NCBI GenBank assembly: GCA_050950645.1
Contig: JBMNHZ010000003.1
Span: 1-64,000 of the forward strand
Source: BRH-c25 sp012519325
GTDB taxonomy: Bacteria; Bacillota; Clostridia; Lutisporales; Lutisporaceae
DNA length: 64,000 bases
Direction: 5' to 3'
The notes under the pieces are model-generated. The model made no database searches. It had not been told where the DNA came from and was given only the letters and a program-made list of their open reading frames with translations. Position 1 is the first letter of the stretch. Every line of letters starts with the position of its first letter. Positions 41,514 to 50,063 of the stretch are shown here, piece by piece. Both the position numbers and the translations under genes were made by a program.

Positions 41514-41891
41514 GTCATTAATAAGCTTTTCTATTATGGGCAAATCTGCCGGTACAAAATCAAAGTCTGGAAGTTCATCCTTCTTCACCCATCTAAAGTC
41601 ATTGCATTCAATTGCTTTTCCTTCACCTTCAAGTATCCTGCAAAGGTAGCACAGAAGCAGTATGTCTTTTTCTTCATATTTGAACTTCACAACCTTATAG
41701 ATATCGATGACTTCAATATCTATATCCATTTCTTCCTTTATTTCTCTTACAATGCACTCTTCAGGAGTTTCATCGGGTTCCAGCTTCCCTCCGGGGAATT
41801 CCCACTTGTATTCCATGTGAGATCCTGGCTGCCGCTGTGCAATAAGTACCTTCCTATCCCTAATTATGACCGCTGCGGTTACAACATACAT
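41502..41891 (-). CDS. Nudix hydrolase (MutT/8-oxo-dGTP diphosphatase-like)
   Basis: 129 residues from the ATG at 41891 (GAAGG upstream); an ATG at 41912 would lie inside pckA. The Nudix box is complete: GGKLEPDETPEECIVREIKEEMDID, with the metal-binding REIKEE core. The N-terminal VVTAAVIIRDRKVLIAQRQPGSHMEYKWEFPGGK is typical of MutT/CTP-pyrophosphohydrolase-like enzymes that hydrolyse oxidised or non-canonical nucleoside triphosphates. The substrate is not certain. It directly follows pckA (stop and start one base apart), so it is cotranscribed, although no metabolic link is obvious. Confidence 0.9.
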   Translation of the reverse strand: MYVVTAAVIIRDRKVLIAQRQPGSHMEYKWEFPGGKLEPDETPEECIVREIKEEMDIDIEVIDIYKVVKFKYEEKDILLLCYLCRILEGEGKAIECNDFRWVKKDELPDFDFVPADLPIIEKLINDKRL

Positions 41892-41892
41892 A

Positions 41893-43446
41893 TTATACCT
41901 TCGGTCCGGCATTAACTATGTCTTCAGATACACCCTTGAATTTCCGGAAGTTTTCATAGAAATCCGCTGCAAGCTTTAGAGCTGTCTTTTCATATTCCGC
42001 CTTATCCTGCCATACGTTCACCGGCTTCAGAATCTCAGCCGGAACTCCGGGGCACTCAACAGGCACAGCCAATCCAAATATCGGGTCGGTTTCGTAACCG
42101 ACATTATCCAATTCTCCGCTTATTGCGGCATTTACCATTGCCCTGGTGTAGGACAGCTTCATGCGCTTCCCTACCCCGTAGGAGCCTCCGCTCCAGCCTG
42201 TATTGACAAGGAATACACTTGCATTATTCTTGTCAATTTTTTCACCCAGAAGCTCTGCATAAACCTGCGGGGCCATTGGCATAAAAGGCGCACCGAAGCA
42301 AGTGGAGAATGTGGCTGTAGGTTCTATAATCCCTCTTTCCGTTCCTGCCAGCTTGCTTGTGTATCCGGACATGAAATGGTACATTGCCTGCTCTTTTGTA
42401 AGCTTGGAGATAGGAGGCAGCACTCCGGTAGCATCAGCCGTCAGGAATACTATTGTAGAAGGATTTCCTCCCACACCTTCGGAAACGGCATTATCAATAT
42501 AAGTTATAGGATATCCCGCACGAGTATTCTCGGTGAACTTATCGCTGTCATAATCCGGAACACCTGTCTCAGGATCCAGAACTACATTTTCCAAAACCGT
42601 ACCAAATCTTATGGCATTATATATTTGAGGCTCGTTTTCTTTTGAAAGCTTTATGCATTTTGCATAGCAGCCCCCTTCGAAGTTGAATACTCCATCCTCT
42701 GTCCAGCCGTGCTCGTCATCACCTATCAGTCTTCTTCCCTTGTCGGCGGATAAAGTGGTCTTCCCTGTGCCCGACAATCCAAAGAACAATGCAACATCAC
42801 CATTTTCCCCTATGTTGGCCGAACAATGCATAGGCATTACTCCCTTCATGGGAAGTATAAAATTCATTACTGTAAAAATTGATTTCTTTATTTCTCCGCA
42901 GTACATGGAACCGCCTATAATAACAATTTTCTCAGTAAAATTCAGTATAATGAAAGCTTCGGAATTAACACCGTCAGCTTCGGCATCGACATGGCAACCC
43001 GGTGCGGCTATAACCGTATATTCGGGTTCAAAGCCTTCAAGCTCCTCAGCCTTTGGCTTGATGAATAAATTCTGAACAAAAAGGTTCTGGCTTGCATATT
43101 CGTTAATAATTCTTATCGGCATTCTATGATTCTTATCAGCCCCTACGAAGCCATCAAATACAAAAAGCTCCTTATCTTTTATATAGCTTTTTATTTTGCT
43201 ATATAAGTTTTCAAATTTCTCACTGCTTATCGGTACATTTACTTTACTCCAATTCACCTTATCGTGTGTATTTGCATCATCAACTATAAACCTGTCTCCG
43301 GGAGATCTGCCGGTGTATTTCCCTGTGTTTATACTTAAAGCTCCCGTATCGGTAAGAGCAGCGCCTTCTTTTTTCAGGGCAATTTCCACAAGCTTTCCTG
43401 CAGCAAGATTTCTATGTACTTTTGCGCCGATATTATCCAGTTTCAT
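41893..43446 (-). CDS. pckA: Phosphoenolpyruvate carboxykinase (ATP)
   Basis: 517 residues from the ATG at 43446 with GGAGG about eight bases upstream (frame open to 43473). Interconverts oxaloacetate + ATP and PEP + CO2 + ADP. Motifs: RSPGDRFIVDD, MPMHCSANIGENGDVALFFGLSGTGKTTLSADKGRRLIGDDEHGW (kinase-1a P-loop and metal-binding Asp pair), and GYTSKLAGTERGI. It is the ATP-dependent, not the GTP-dependent, family. In anaerobes it can run towards oxaloacetate as well as in gluconeogenesis; direction cannot be read here. First gene of a two-gene unit with the Nudix hydrolase. Confidence 0.96.
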   Translation of the reverse strand: MKLDNIGAKVHRNLAAGKLVEIALKKEGAALTDTGALSINTGKYTGRSPGDRFIVDDANTHDKVNWSKVNVPISSEKFENLYSKIKSYIKDKELFVFDGFVGADKNHRMPIRIINEYASQNLFVQNLFIKPKAEELEGFEPEYTVIAAPGCHVDAEADGVNSEAFIILNFTEKIVIIGGSMYCGEIKKSIFTVMNFILPMKGVMPMHCSANIGENGDVALFFGLSGTGKTTLSADKGRRLIGDDEHGWTEDGVFNFEGGCYAKCIKLSKENEPQIYNAIRFGTVLENVVLDPETGVPDYDSDKFTENTRAGYPITYIDNAVSEGVGGNPSTIVFLTADATGVLPPISKLTKEQAMYHFMSGYTSKLAGTERGIIEPTATFSTCFGAPFMPMAPQVYAELLGEKIDKNNASVFLVNTGWSGGSYGVGKRMKLSYTRAMVNAAISGELDNVGYETDPIFGLAVPVECPGVPAEILKPVNVWQDKAEYEKTALKLAADFYENFRKFKGVSEDIVNAGPKV

Positions 43447-43562
43447 ATCAACACCTCCAAATATATCATACATGGTATTTAGCTACCGGCACCTAGCATA
43501 TAACAATCTCTATTATATATCATTATTCCTGTTTACTACAATAGTTTTGCATGTGAATATAT

Positions 43563-45086
43563 TTATTCTTCCATATTGGTTTCCAATATATTATAAAGCT
43601 TATTCATATCAATGCTATTCCTTACTATTTTCGCAAGTTTGTCCAACTGCTCCTCCTTATACTCCCAATAATCGGGAGCGGAATTTTTCAACAGAGCCAG
43701 TCCCTTTCTCCTCCGAACCAGATTGAGAAAACCCCTGGTAAACTCTGAACTGTCAAATATTCCATGGATATATGTCCCGAATACGGTAAGTTCCCTGTTT
43801 ACCATTCCGTCCTGTTCCGATACATGCTTCCCCCCTCTTTCATTTACGGTTATAAAGGAATTGCCCGTATCTGCATTCAGGGTTTCTCCCATATGTATCT
43901 CATATCCCCTTACCTCAGCTCCGAAAATATTGTCCCTGCCTCTGGAAAGGGTTGTGAATTTGTTTTTCCTAAAATCCGTAACAGTATTAAGAAGTCCCAA
44001 ACCAGCAGAATACTCGCAGTCGGATTCAACCTTCAGGACGTCTCTTATTTCTTTTCCAAGCATCTGGTAGCCGCCACAGATTCCAAAAACAACACTGCCG
44101 TTGGAGTGGCATTCAAGTATTCTCTTATCCATCCCTGTTTTTTGCAGTGCATGCAAGTCATGAATAGTACTTTTTGTACCCGGCAATATTATTATATCCG
44201 GTTTCCCAAGCTCCCTGTCAATCTCTGCAAATCTAAGGGATACGTCCTCATGTAGCCTTAAGGCGTTAAAATCGGTATGATTTGACATATAAGGCAGCTT
44301 AATGACTGCAATGTCCAATTCCCCAGCCTTCTCTGACCCGGATCGCAGCCACTCGGAAACTCCATCCTCATCCTCAAGGTTCATACTGAAATATGGTATG
44401 ACTCCCAGCACCGGCACTTTTATAATATCTTCCAGCATCTTTATTCCTGGTTTCAGAATCTCCATGCTTCCTCTGAATTTGTTTATTATAACACCTTTGA
44501 CAAATTTTCTTTCTTCCTCGCTGAGAAGGAGCATAGTGCCGGCCAGTGATGCAAAGACCCCTCCTCTGTCTATATCCCCAACAAGCAGCACCGGGGCTTT
44601 GGCAATCTTGGCCATACCCATATTTACAAAATCCTCGTGCCTGAGGTTTATTTCCGCAGGGCTTCCTGCCCCCTCAATAACAACAATATCACAGCTGTCC
44701 TCCAACCTGCGGTATATATCCGAAATCCTTTCCTTAAGCCTTGGCTTAAAGTCAAAATACTCGACGGCGTCCATATCGGCATAAACGCTTCCTTCTATTA
44801 TTACCTGGGATTTTCTGTCCGATACGGGCTTCAGAAGTATAGGGTTCATACAGGCTTTGGGAAGCTTCCCGCATGCCTCCGCCTGCATTACCTGTGCCCG
44901 TCCCATTTCATGACCCTCAACGGTAATATATGAATTCAAGGACATATTCTGAGATTTGAAGGGACTTACATTATATCCATCCTGGGTCAGTATCCTGCAA
45001 ATTGCAGTACATATCAGGCTCTTTCCCACCGAAGATGCAGTCCCTTGTATCATGAGGCTTTTAGACTTCAATTTCCTTTTCGCCAT
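43563..45086 (-). CDS. cobQ: Cobyric acid synthase (glutamine-hydrolysing)
   Basis: 507 residues. Amidates side-chain carboxylates of adenosylcobyrinic acid a,c-diamide to cobyric acid. N-terminal dethiobiotin-synthetase-like ATPase: LMIQGTASSVGKSLICTAICRIL, SPFKSQNMSLNSYIT, IEGAGSPAEINL, LVGDIDRGGVFASLAGTM. C-terminal type 1 glutamine amidotransferase with the nucleophile Cys in VVFGICGGYQMLGKEI and the His in GTYIHGIFDS. Last gene of the cobTUSCQ run, about 110 bases after cobC, with a small GC-rich hairpin in the gap. Confidence 0.95.
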   Translation of the reverse strand: MAKRKLKSKSLMIQGTASSVGKSLICTAICRILTQDGYNVSPFKSQNMSLNSYITVEGHEMGRAQVMQAEACGKLPKACMNPILLKPVSDRKSQVIIEGSVYADMDAVEYFDFKPRLKERISDIYRRLEDSCDIVVIEGAGSPAEINLRHEDFVNMGMAKIAKAPVLLVGDIDRGGVFASLAGTMLLLSEEERKFVKGVIINKFRGSMEILKPGIKMLEDIIKVPVLGVIPYFSMNLEDEDGVSEWLRSGSEKAGELDIAVIKLPYMSNHTDFNALRLHEDVSLRFAEIDRELGKPDIIILPGTKSTIHDLHALQKTGMDKRILECHSNGSVVFGICGGYQMLGKEIRDVLKVESDCEYSAGLGLLNTVTDFRKNKFTTLSRGRDNIFGAEVRGYEIHMGETLNADTGNSFITVNERGGKHVSEQDGMVNRELTVFGTYIHGIFDSSEFTRGFLNLVRRRKGLALLKNSAPDYWEYKEEQLDKLAKIVRNSIDMNKLYNILETNMEE

Positions 45087-45159
45087 AGCATTTTCCTTTC
45101 CGCAGCCAAGCTATCGCGGGTCTACTCTTAAGCGCACCATATGTTAGCACATTCCGACC

Positions 45160-45190
45160 GCAGCGCAACGCAGTATTGCGCCGCTTATAG
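45160..45190 (-). terminator. GC-rich hairpin between cobC and cobQ
   Basis: Minus strand GGCGCAA and TTGCGCT pair around TACTGCG. No U-run follows, so it may be an attenuating or RNA-stabilising element rather than a full terminator. Confidence 0.4.
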
Positions 45191-45197
45191 ACATTAT

Positions 45198-45809
45198 TTA
45201 CCTGCCGCTGTTGATTCTTCGCACAATACAACGCCCCTTATCATCAATTTCATAAAGGCTGTATCTGCCCTGCTCCGCAGTAAAGCTCCAGAATGCATCT
45301 TCCGTAAGCCCCAGAAGCACCATTGGTATTATCCTCATAGTTCCCTGATGAGATACAATCAGCACTCTTTTTCCCTTATACTCCTTCAAAATGTCCTCAA
45401 TACTGCTCTTAACCCTGATATATATTTCAAAGAAGCTCTCTCCCCCGGGAAGAGCTGTGTTCTTCCAATCACTGCTCCATTTTTCCAGAGCTTCCTTATG
45501 CTTTTCTTTTAATTCTCTGTGATGTATTCCTTCCCAAGCCCCAAAATTAAGCTCCCTCAATCGTTCATCCTTTATAATCATATCGGGGTCATATCCGCTT
45601 ACAATTGAGGCGGTTTCAACGGCTCTGACAAGGCTGCTGGAAATTACGGCATCAAATTGCACATCTTGAAGTATATCAGCCAGGTCTTCTGCCTGCATGA
45701 TTCCCTTTTCACTGAGCCCCACATCGGTCCAGCCGTAATACACTCCTTTTGTATTCATATCTGTTTCCCCATGCCTTATAAGATATATTTCCGTCCTGCC
45801 TGCTTTCAT
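45198..45809 (-). CDS. cobC: Histidine phosphatase, probable alpha-ribazole phosphatase
   Basis: 203 residues of the phosphoglycerate mutase-like superfamily: IYLIRHGETDMNTKGVYYGWTDVGLSEKG with the catalytic His in RHGE, SSLVRAVETASIV, LRELNFGAWEGIHHRELKE and VLIVSHQGTMRIIPMVLLG with the second His. Its place between cobS and cobQ, overlapping cobS by four bases, supports removal of the 5'-phosphate in nucleotide loop assembly. By sequence alone it could be another phosphatase of this family. Confidence 0.85.
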   Translation of the reverse strand: MKAGRTEIYLIRHGETDMNTKGVYYGWTDVGLSEKGIMQAEDLADILQDVQFDAVISSSLVRAVETASIVSGYDPDMIIKDERLRELNFGAWEGIHHRELKEKHKEALEKWSSDWKNTALPGGESFFEIYIRVKSSIEDILKEYKGKRVLIVSHQGTMRIIPMVLLGLTEDAFWSFTAEQGRYSLYEIDDKGRCIVRRINSGR

Positions 45810-46558
45810 ATTATTCCCCTCCCCGACATAACTGCGGTTATCAGGATAAAGGACACCTCCAAAATCTCATTTGCAGCTCCCAGTGTATCCCCTGTCATCC
45901 CCTGCAGCTTTGAATATATAAAGCTCCTGTACATGAAACATATCACCGTACATAAACCAAGAGCAGCCAGATCCCATATATGTCCAAATCCCAGAATTAT
46001 AATAATGCCTAAAGCAGCTGCCAGCACCGTCGATCTCATGGTCTGCTTTTCAAGATAAAGGCCTCCCATCCCTGAACCTGAGCGGGCATATACAGAGGTC
46101 TTCATAAGAATCACCAGGAGTGTTCTTGCCGCAACAGGTGACAGAAGCACCGCCCCGTACAGAGCTTTTCCGTTCAGCATGGCAAGCAGAGACATCCTGA
46201 GCAGGTAATCAAAAAGTATTGCTATTGTTCCAATGGTCCCTATCCTGCTGTCCCTCATTATCTCAAGCATTCTATCCCTGCTCCTTGATGAGAAAATTCC
46301 GTCACAGGTGTCTGCAAGGCCATCCACATGGATGCCTCCTGTAATAGCTGTGCCTGCAATCAGGCAGCATATCACGGGAAATACTCCTCCCAGAACCTTG
46401 GAAGCAGTAATTAACACAGTCAGGTTAAATACACCTATAATTAACCCCACTATAGGAAAATAAGCAATGCCCTTTGCAAAGTCCTCCTCACTTGCCTTCA
46501 AATCCTTATTTGCAGGTATTCTGGTCAGGAATTGCAAGGTAATCAGAAAATACCTCAT
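45806..46558 (-). CDS. cobS: Adenosylcobinamide-GDP ribazoletransferase (cobalamin synthase)
   Basis: 250 residues, a polytopic membrane enzyme that joins adenosylcobinamide-GDP and alpha-ribazole (phosphate). Typical start FLITLQFLTRIPANKD, then ASEEDFAKGIAYFPIVGLIIG and the metal-binding GGIHVDGLADTCDGIFSSRSRDRMLEIMRDSRIGTIG. Several further hydrophobic segments. It overlaps cobC by four bases and lies 15 bases after cobU. Confidence 0.94.
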   Translation of the reverse strand: MRYFLITLQFLTRIPANKDLKASEEDFAKGIAYFPIVGLIIGVFNLTVLITASKVLGGVFPVICCLIAGTAITGGIHVDGLADTCDGIFSSRSRDRMLEIMRDSRIGTIGTIAILFDYLLRMSLLAMLNGKALYGAVLLSPVAARTLLVILMKTSVYARSGSGMGGLYLEKQTMRSTVLAAALGIIIILGFGHIWDLAALGLCTVICFMYRSFIYSKLQGMTGDTLGAANEILEVSFILITAVMSGRGII

Positions 46559-46573
46559 CTCTGCTCCTCCATA

Positions 46574-47134
46574 TCACTTCAGCTTGAGAGGGATTCCGCA
46601 TACTGTCATATATACTTCGTCACACCGATCTGCTATGTATTGGTTCATCCTTCCTGCAATATCTCTGAATGCTCTTGCCAAAGGATTCTCCGGCACAATT
46701 CCGCTACCCAGCTCGTTAGTGACAATTATAACGGTGGCCTCTGTCTTACTTATTCCCTCCATAAGCTCACTGATCTCTTTTTCTATTGCATTTTCTGCTT
46801 TAATAAAATCCTCATTTGAGGAATTGTCCCCTTCTATGCCGGTGTACTCCAGTAGCAGGTTTGTCATCATTACGGTAATACAGTCAAGAAGTATCCCTTT
46901 ATATTGCCTGCCCTTTTCCGATATAACCCTTCCAAGGCCCTTGTAACCTTCAAAGGTATCCCATTCCTGAGGCCTTGACTCCTTATGCCTTTTTACTCTC
47001 AGCTGCATTTCCTCGTCAAAGGGTATGGAAGTAGCTATGTACAGTACTCTGCCTTCAAGTTCTTTTGCCAGCTTTTCGGCATAACTGCTCTTGCCGCTTC
47101 TGGCTCCGCCTGTAATCAAAATAGATTTTCCCAT
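46574..47134 (-). CDS. cobU: Adenosylcobinamide kinase/adenosylcobinamide-phosphate guanylyltransferase
   Basis: 186 residues. P-loop ILITGGARSGKSSYAEKLAKEL at the N-terminus, then YIATSIPFDEEMQLRVKRHKESRPQEWDTFEG with the guanylylated His of CobU/CobP enzymes (RVKRHKE), LLDCITVMMTNLLLE, and VIIVTNELGSGIVPENPLARAFRDIAGRMNQYIA near the C-terminus. Activates adenosylcobinamide to the GDP form used by CobS. Follows cobT by 15 bases. Confidence 0.95.
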   Translation of the reverse strand: MGKSILITGGARSGKSSYAEKLAKELEGRVLYIATSIPFDEEMQLRVKRHKESRPQEWDTFEGYKGLGRVISEKGRQYKGILLDCITVMMTNLLLEYTGIEGDNSSNEDFIKAENAIEKEISELMEGISKTEATVIIVTNELGSGIVPENPLARAFRDIAGRMNQYIADRCDEVYMTVCGIPLKLK

Positions 47135-47149
47135 AATCCATTTATCTCC

Positions 47150-48220
47150 TCATTTTCTTATATCAATTAAAAAGTCATCCCTAATCGTAGCCTCATCAAA
47201 GGTTGCCATATCAGATATAATTACCTCTGCCGCCTCGATTATATTAAAAGCAAGGGGACAGCCGCTGCCCTCTCCCAACCTCATATTCAGATCCAGCAGA
47301 GGCTCAAGCCCTATGTCATTTATAACAAGCCTGTAACCTGGTTCTTCCGATAAATGGGATGGTATGATAAAATCCTTTACCAGAGGGTTAATTCTGTACG
47401 CTGCCAAGGCAGCTGCCGCAGATATGAATCCGTCAATAACTATTGGCACCCTGTGATATGCCGCTCCGAGAAAACAACCTGTCATACCTGCAATATCAAA
47501 TCCTCCGACTTTGGAAAGCACATCAATCGGATCTTCAGGGTCCGGCTTATTCACGCTTATTGCCCTCTCAATCACAGACTTTTTATTGGCATAGCCTTCT
47601 TCCGTCAGTCCTACACCCTTTCCCACCGCTTCTTCCGAGCTGCAGCCAAGGAAGGCCATTGCAACAGCACTGCTTGTGCTGGTGTTTCCAATCCCCATTT
47701 CACCGGTTCCAAAAAGGCTGTATCCTTCCTTTACAAGCAATGATACCATTTCAATCCCTGTTTCTATGGCCTTTATCGCTTCCTCCCTGCTCATGGCGGG
47801 GCCCTTTGACATATTGAAGGTTCCTTTTCTTATTTTTCTGTTTATCAATCCGGGATAACCCAAATCGCTTGCAACGCCGATGTCTACAACCCTGATATCA
47901 GCGCCTGCATGCTTTGACAATACACATACTCCTGTAATACCCTTCAAGAAATTTATTGTCATCAAAGCGGTAACTTCTTGAGGTGCGGCACTCACCCCTT
48001 CTTCTACCACTCCATTGTCCGATGCCATTATTATTGTAACCTTTTTTTCAAAACTGTTCATCTGCTTTCCCGTTATTCCGGAAATCTTTATCGCCAAATC
48101 CTCCAGCTTGCCGAGGCTGCCAATGGGCTTTACAAGCTTGTCAAGCCTTTCTGCTGCTTTCTTCATACTTTCTTCATATGCAGGCCTTATTCCTGCCACC
48201 GTTTTTTCAAAAAGCTCCAT
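47150..48220 (-). CDS. cobT: Nicotinate-nucleotide-dimethylbenzimidazole phosphoribosyltransferase
   Basis: 356 residues, the usual CobT length. Makes alpha-ribazole phosphate, the lower-ligand precursor. Signatures: LDKLVKPIGSLGKLEDLAIKISG, MASDNGVVEEGVSAAPQEVT, FGTGEMGIGNTSTSSAVAMAFLG, GGFDIAGMTGCFLGAAYHRVPIVIDGFISAAAAL and a C-terminal LNMRLGEGSGCPLAFNIIEAA with the catalytic Glu. First gene of the operon, directly behind the cobalamin riboswitch and its terminator. Confidence 0.96.
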   Translation of the reverse strand: MELFEKTVAGIRPAYEESMKKAAERLDKLVKPIGSLGKLEDLAIKISGITGKQMNSFEKKVTIIMASDNGVVEEGVSAAPQEVTALMTINFLKGITGVCVLSKHAGADIRVVDIGVASDLGYPGLINRKIRKGTFNMSKGPAMSREEAIKAIETGIEMVSLLVKEGYSLFGTGEMGIGNTSTSSAVAMAFLGCSSEEAVGKGVGLTEEGYANKKSVIERAISVNKPDPEDPIDVLSKVGGFDIAGMTGCFLGAAYHRVPIVIDGFISAAAALAAYRINPLVKDFIIPSHLSEEPGYRLVINDIGLEPLLDLNMRLGEGSGCPLAFNIIEAAEVIISDMATFDEATIRDDFLIDIRK

Positions 48221-48244
48221 AATGCATCTCCTTATATATAAAAT

Positions 48245-48280
48245 AAAAAACCCGCTGCCAACTTAACCGTATGGAGCGGG
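48245..48280 (-). terminator. Terminator of the cobalamin riboswitch expression platform
   Basis: On the minus strand CCCGCT and AGCGGG pair, followed by TTTTTT, about 25 bases before the cobT start codon. It should form when B12 is bound. Confidence 0.75.
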
Positions 48281-48332
48281 AAACATTAACTCAATAATCC
48301 TCCTCCCCTCCCTCCGAAGGTAGAAAATATAT

Positions 48333-48482
48333 CATAGGCAGGTTTCCTGGCTTGTGGATCTTCTTACTCTCCGGCCTTCTCGCAGTACAATGGCTTATCG
48401 GATTTCATACCCACTTACAGTAGCGGGGGCTGCAGCGGCTTTGAACCGCTTTCCCTTTTAACCCATCAGGGCACCATATGAT
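48333..48482 (-). promoter_or_regulatory. Cobalamin (B12) riboswitch
   Basis: Minus strand carries the class I cobalamin landmarks in order: GGTGCC near 48474, GGGAAAGCGG, GCAGCCCCCGCTACTGT, GAGAAGGCC and the B12-box region AAGCCAGGAAACCTGCC near 48334. It precedes cobT and the terminator at 48245-48280, so adenosylcobalamin would shut off the cobTUSCQ genes. Confidence 0.93.
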
Positions 48483-48502
48483 TGTTTTTAATTGTCATAA
48501 TA

Positions 48503-48532
48503 ATTATATATTTTAATGGATTATCCAGTCAA
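48503..48532 (-). promoter_or_regulatory. Promoter of the cob operon
   Basis: Minus strand TTGACT (48527-48532) and TATAAT (48503-48508) with 18 bases between, about 20 bases upstream of the riboswitch. Confidence 0.65.
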
Positions 48533-48593
48533 TGTATAATATGCATTCTAAAATACATACTAGAACCAACTAGCATATGGGAAGGTGATTGTT

Positions 48594-48797
48594 TTGAACG
48601 TAACCAAATTTCATGTGGATAATCTGAAGGACAGTAATGATATCATCAGTCTGAGGGGACATCTGCAAGCCATGGATGGGGTTCACGCCGTGAGAGTTGA
48701 CAATCTGTCAAATACGATTACAGTGGAATATGAAAACAACCTCAGTCCAGAGAGTTTGGCTTCCGAAATCAGAAAGTATAAAAATACCCGGCTGTAA
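48594..48797 (+). CDS. Small HMA-like (ferredoxin-fold) protein without the metal-binding cysteines
   Basis: 67 residues from a TTG at 48594 with GAAGG eight bases upstream; a GTG at 48585 overlaps that RBS. The pattern (VTKFHVDNLKDSNDIISLRGHLQAMDGVHAVRVDNLSNTITVEYENNLSPESLASEIRKY) matches the beta-alpha-beta-beta-alpha-beta layout of heavy-metal-associated domains. The CxxC that binds metal in the first loop is replaced by DNLKDSND. It may bind another ligand or act in protein contacts. Divergent from the B12-controlled operon and closed by a strong terminator. The family call is tentative. Confidence 0.6.
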   Translation: MNVTKFHVDNLKDSNDIISLRGHLQAMDGVHAVRVDNLSNTITVEYENNLSPESLASEIRKYKNTRL

Positions 48798-48823
48798 AAA
48801 TGCGTCTCACAACGCATTTTTTT
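48796..48823 (+). terminator. Rho-independent terminator of the HMA-like gene
   Basis: AAAATGCGT and ACGCATTTT form the stem with a short CTCACA loop, continuing into a T-run; it begins at the stop codon. Confidence 0.85.
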
Positions 48824-49027
48824 CGTTTCTTAATTTCATTTCCACAGATGATGTATTATTTAGGTTTATTAAGTATGCCCAAGAACAAGAACCGGTGGAA
48901 GCCTGAATAAAAACAAAGATTTCACTGATTCTTTGATTTTTGACAATACAAAGAGAGCGTGACTCCCTACTTGAAGTAGTTTTGCTACACTCCCTTCTAT
49001 CTGCTCAATACAAATAAGTTATATATA

Positions 49028-49927
49028 TCAATCAAAATAAATCTTTTCCGGATTTTCTTTTATCATAATACGAATATCCTCCTGGGAGATTCCCATTGCC
49101 AGCAAATTTGAAACCATCATTCGCATTCCTTCTACTGCCGGAGGCCAAATATTCAGACCAAAATCAGTCCCAAGCACTATATTCCGAGGTCCGACCTCGC
49201 GTATTATTTCCGCAAGTCCGGTTATGTCCTCACAGGGCTCGTTAGGTTTTCCCAAATATGGCGCCATAGTGAGCATGATGGTTGCGCCCAAATCCGCGAG
49301 TTCTTTCTGTTCTGCGATCGTATAGTAAGTAATATCCGCATTAGCGTGTGTAATAACGAATTTCTTCAGCCCCTGCGATATCGCTTCTTTTAGGCATGCG
49401 TAGGCTTCTCTTTTCGAGGAGTGACTTGTTTCATATACGCCGTTATATTTTTTGCAGATTGCGATTATTTCTTTGGTTTCATCACACAACTCGTCTGAGT
49501 CCGCAGACTTTATCGTTCTGAAGCCTTCAAAGCTAGTGTCTACGCCCAGGTTTTTGTAGTTCTTTGCGTTTTTGAAATCCGGAGATTTGATGCGGTCAAA
49601 CATCCAACCCGATTCAAGTGAAGCCATCCAGAAAACACGGCCACCCAAACGAAAGCTGGTTTCAACCGCAGTCGGATTTAAACCACCGACGCTTTTGGAA
49701 ACCGTAATTCCGCCAACCATTTTCACATCTTCTTGAGCCTCATTGATAATCGCTGCAGCATGGGAAGTGGGAAAATCATGATCTTTAACCACAAATCCTT
49801 TCATACCCGCGTTTTTGAAGTCTTGCGCAGTCTGCCACATTGTTCTGCGGCGAACTTGAATGCACGGTCTTGCATGCAGATGAATATCATATCCTCCCTC
49901 AAGAACTTTCGCTACATTGTCTTGCAT
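49028..49927 (-). CDS. Amidohydrolase-like metal-dependent hydrolase (DUF6282-like)
   Basis: 299 residues with a TIM-barrel metal-hydrolase pattern: a metal-binding YDIHLHARPCIQ at the N-terminus, a possible ligand Lys/His in VVKDHDFPTSHAAA, ETSHSSKREA, KFVITHANADITYY (barrel strand His) and NIVLGTDFGLNIWPP with the strand-8 Asp. This resembles the amidohydrolase superfamily and fits DUF6282-type proteins; the substrate is unknown. It is the last gene of the catabolic cluster, after dctP, from which it is separated by a strong palindrome. A lactone- or amide-opening role in the pathway is a guess. Confidence 0.7.
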   Translation of the reverse strand: MQDNVAKVLEGGYDIHLHARPCIQVRRRTMWQTAQDFKNAGMKGFVVKDHDFPTSHAAAIINEAQEDVKMVGGITVSKSVGGLNPTAVETSFRLGGRVFWMASLESGWMFDRIKSPDFKNAKNYKNLGVDTSFEGFRTIKSADSDELCDETKEIIAICKKYNGVYETSHSSKREAYACLKEAISQGLKKFVITHANADITYYTIAEQKELADLGATIMLTMAPYLGKPNEPCEDITGLAEIIREVGPRNIVLGTDFGLNIWPPAVEGMRMMVSNLLAMGISQEDIRIMIKENPEKIYFD

Positions 49928-49991
49928 TTGTACCCTCCCAAAATATCCTTATATTCCGGTGACATCCGGCACCGAAGCTCAAATTACTGCA

Positions 49992-50029
49992 GATATTGAT
50001 TGCAACCCATATGGTGTGCAGTCAATATC
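49992..50029. repeat. 38-bp near-perfect palindrome downstream of dctP
   Basis: GATATTGATTGCA and TGCAGTCAATATC pair with few mismatches around CCATATGG. It sits between the dctP stop and the amidohydrolase start. It could stabilise the dctP message, partly terminate transcription or be an operator. Confidence 0.6.
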
Positions 50030-50063
50030 TATTTCTATCCTCTTAGTAATATCAAAGAACTGT

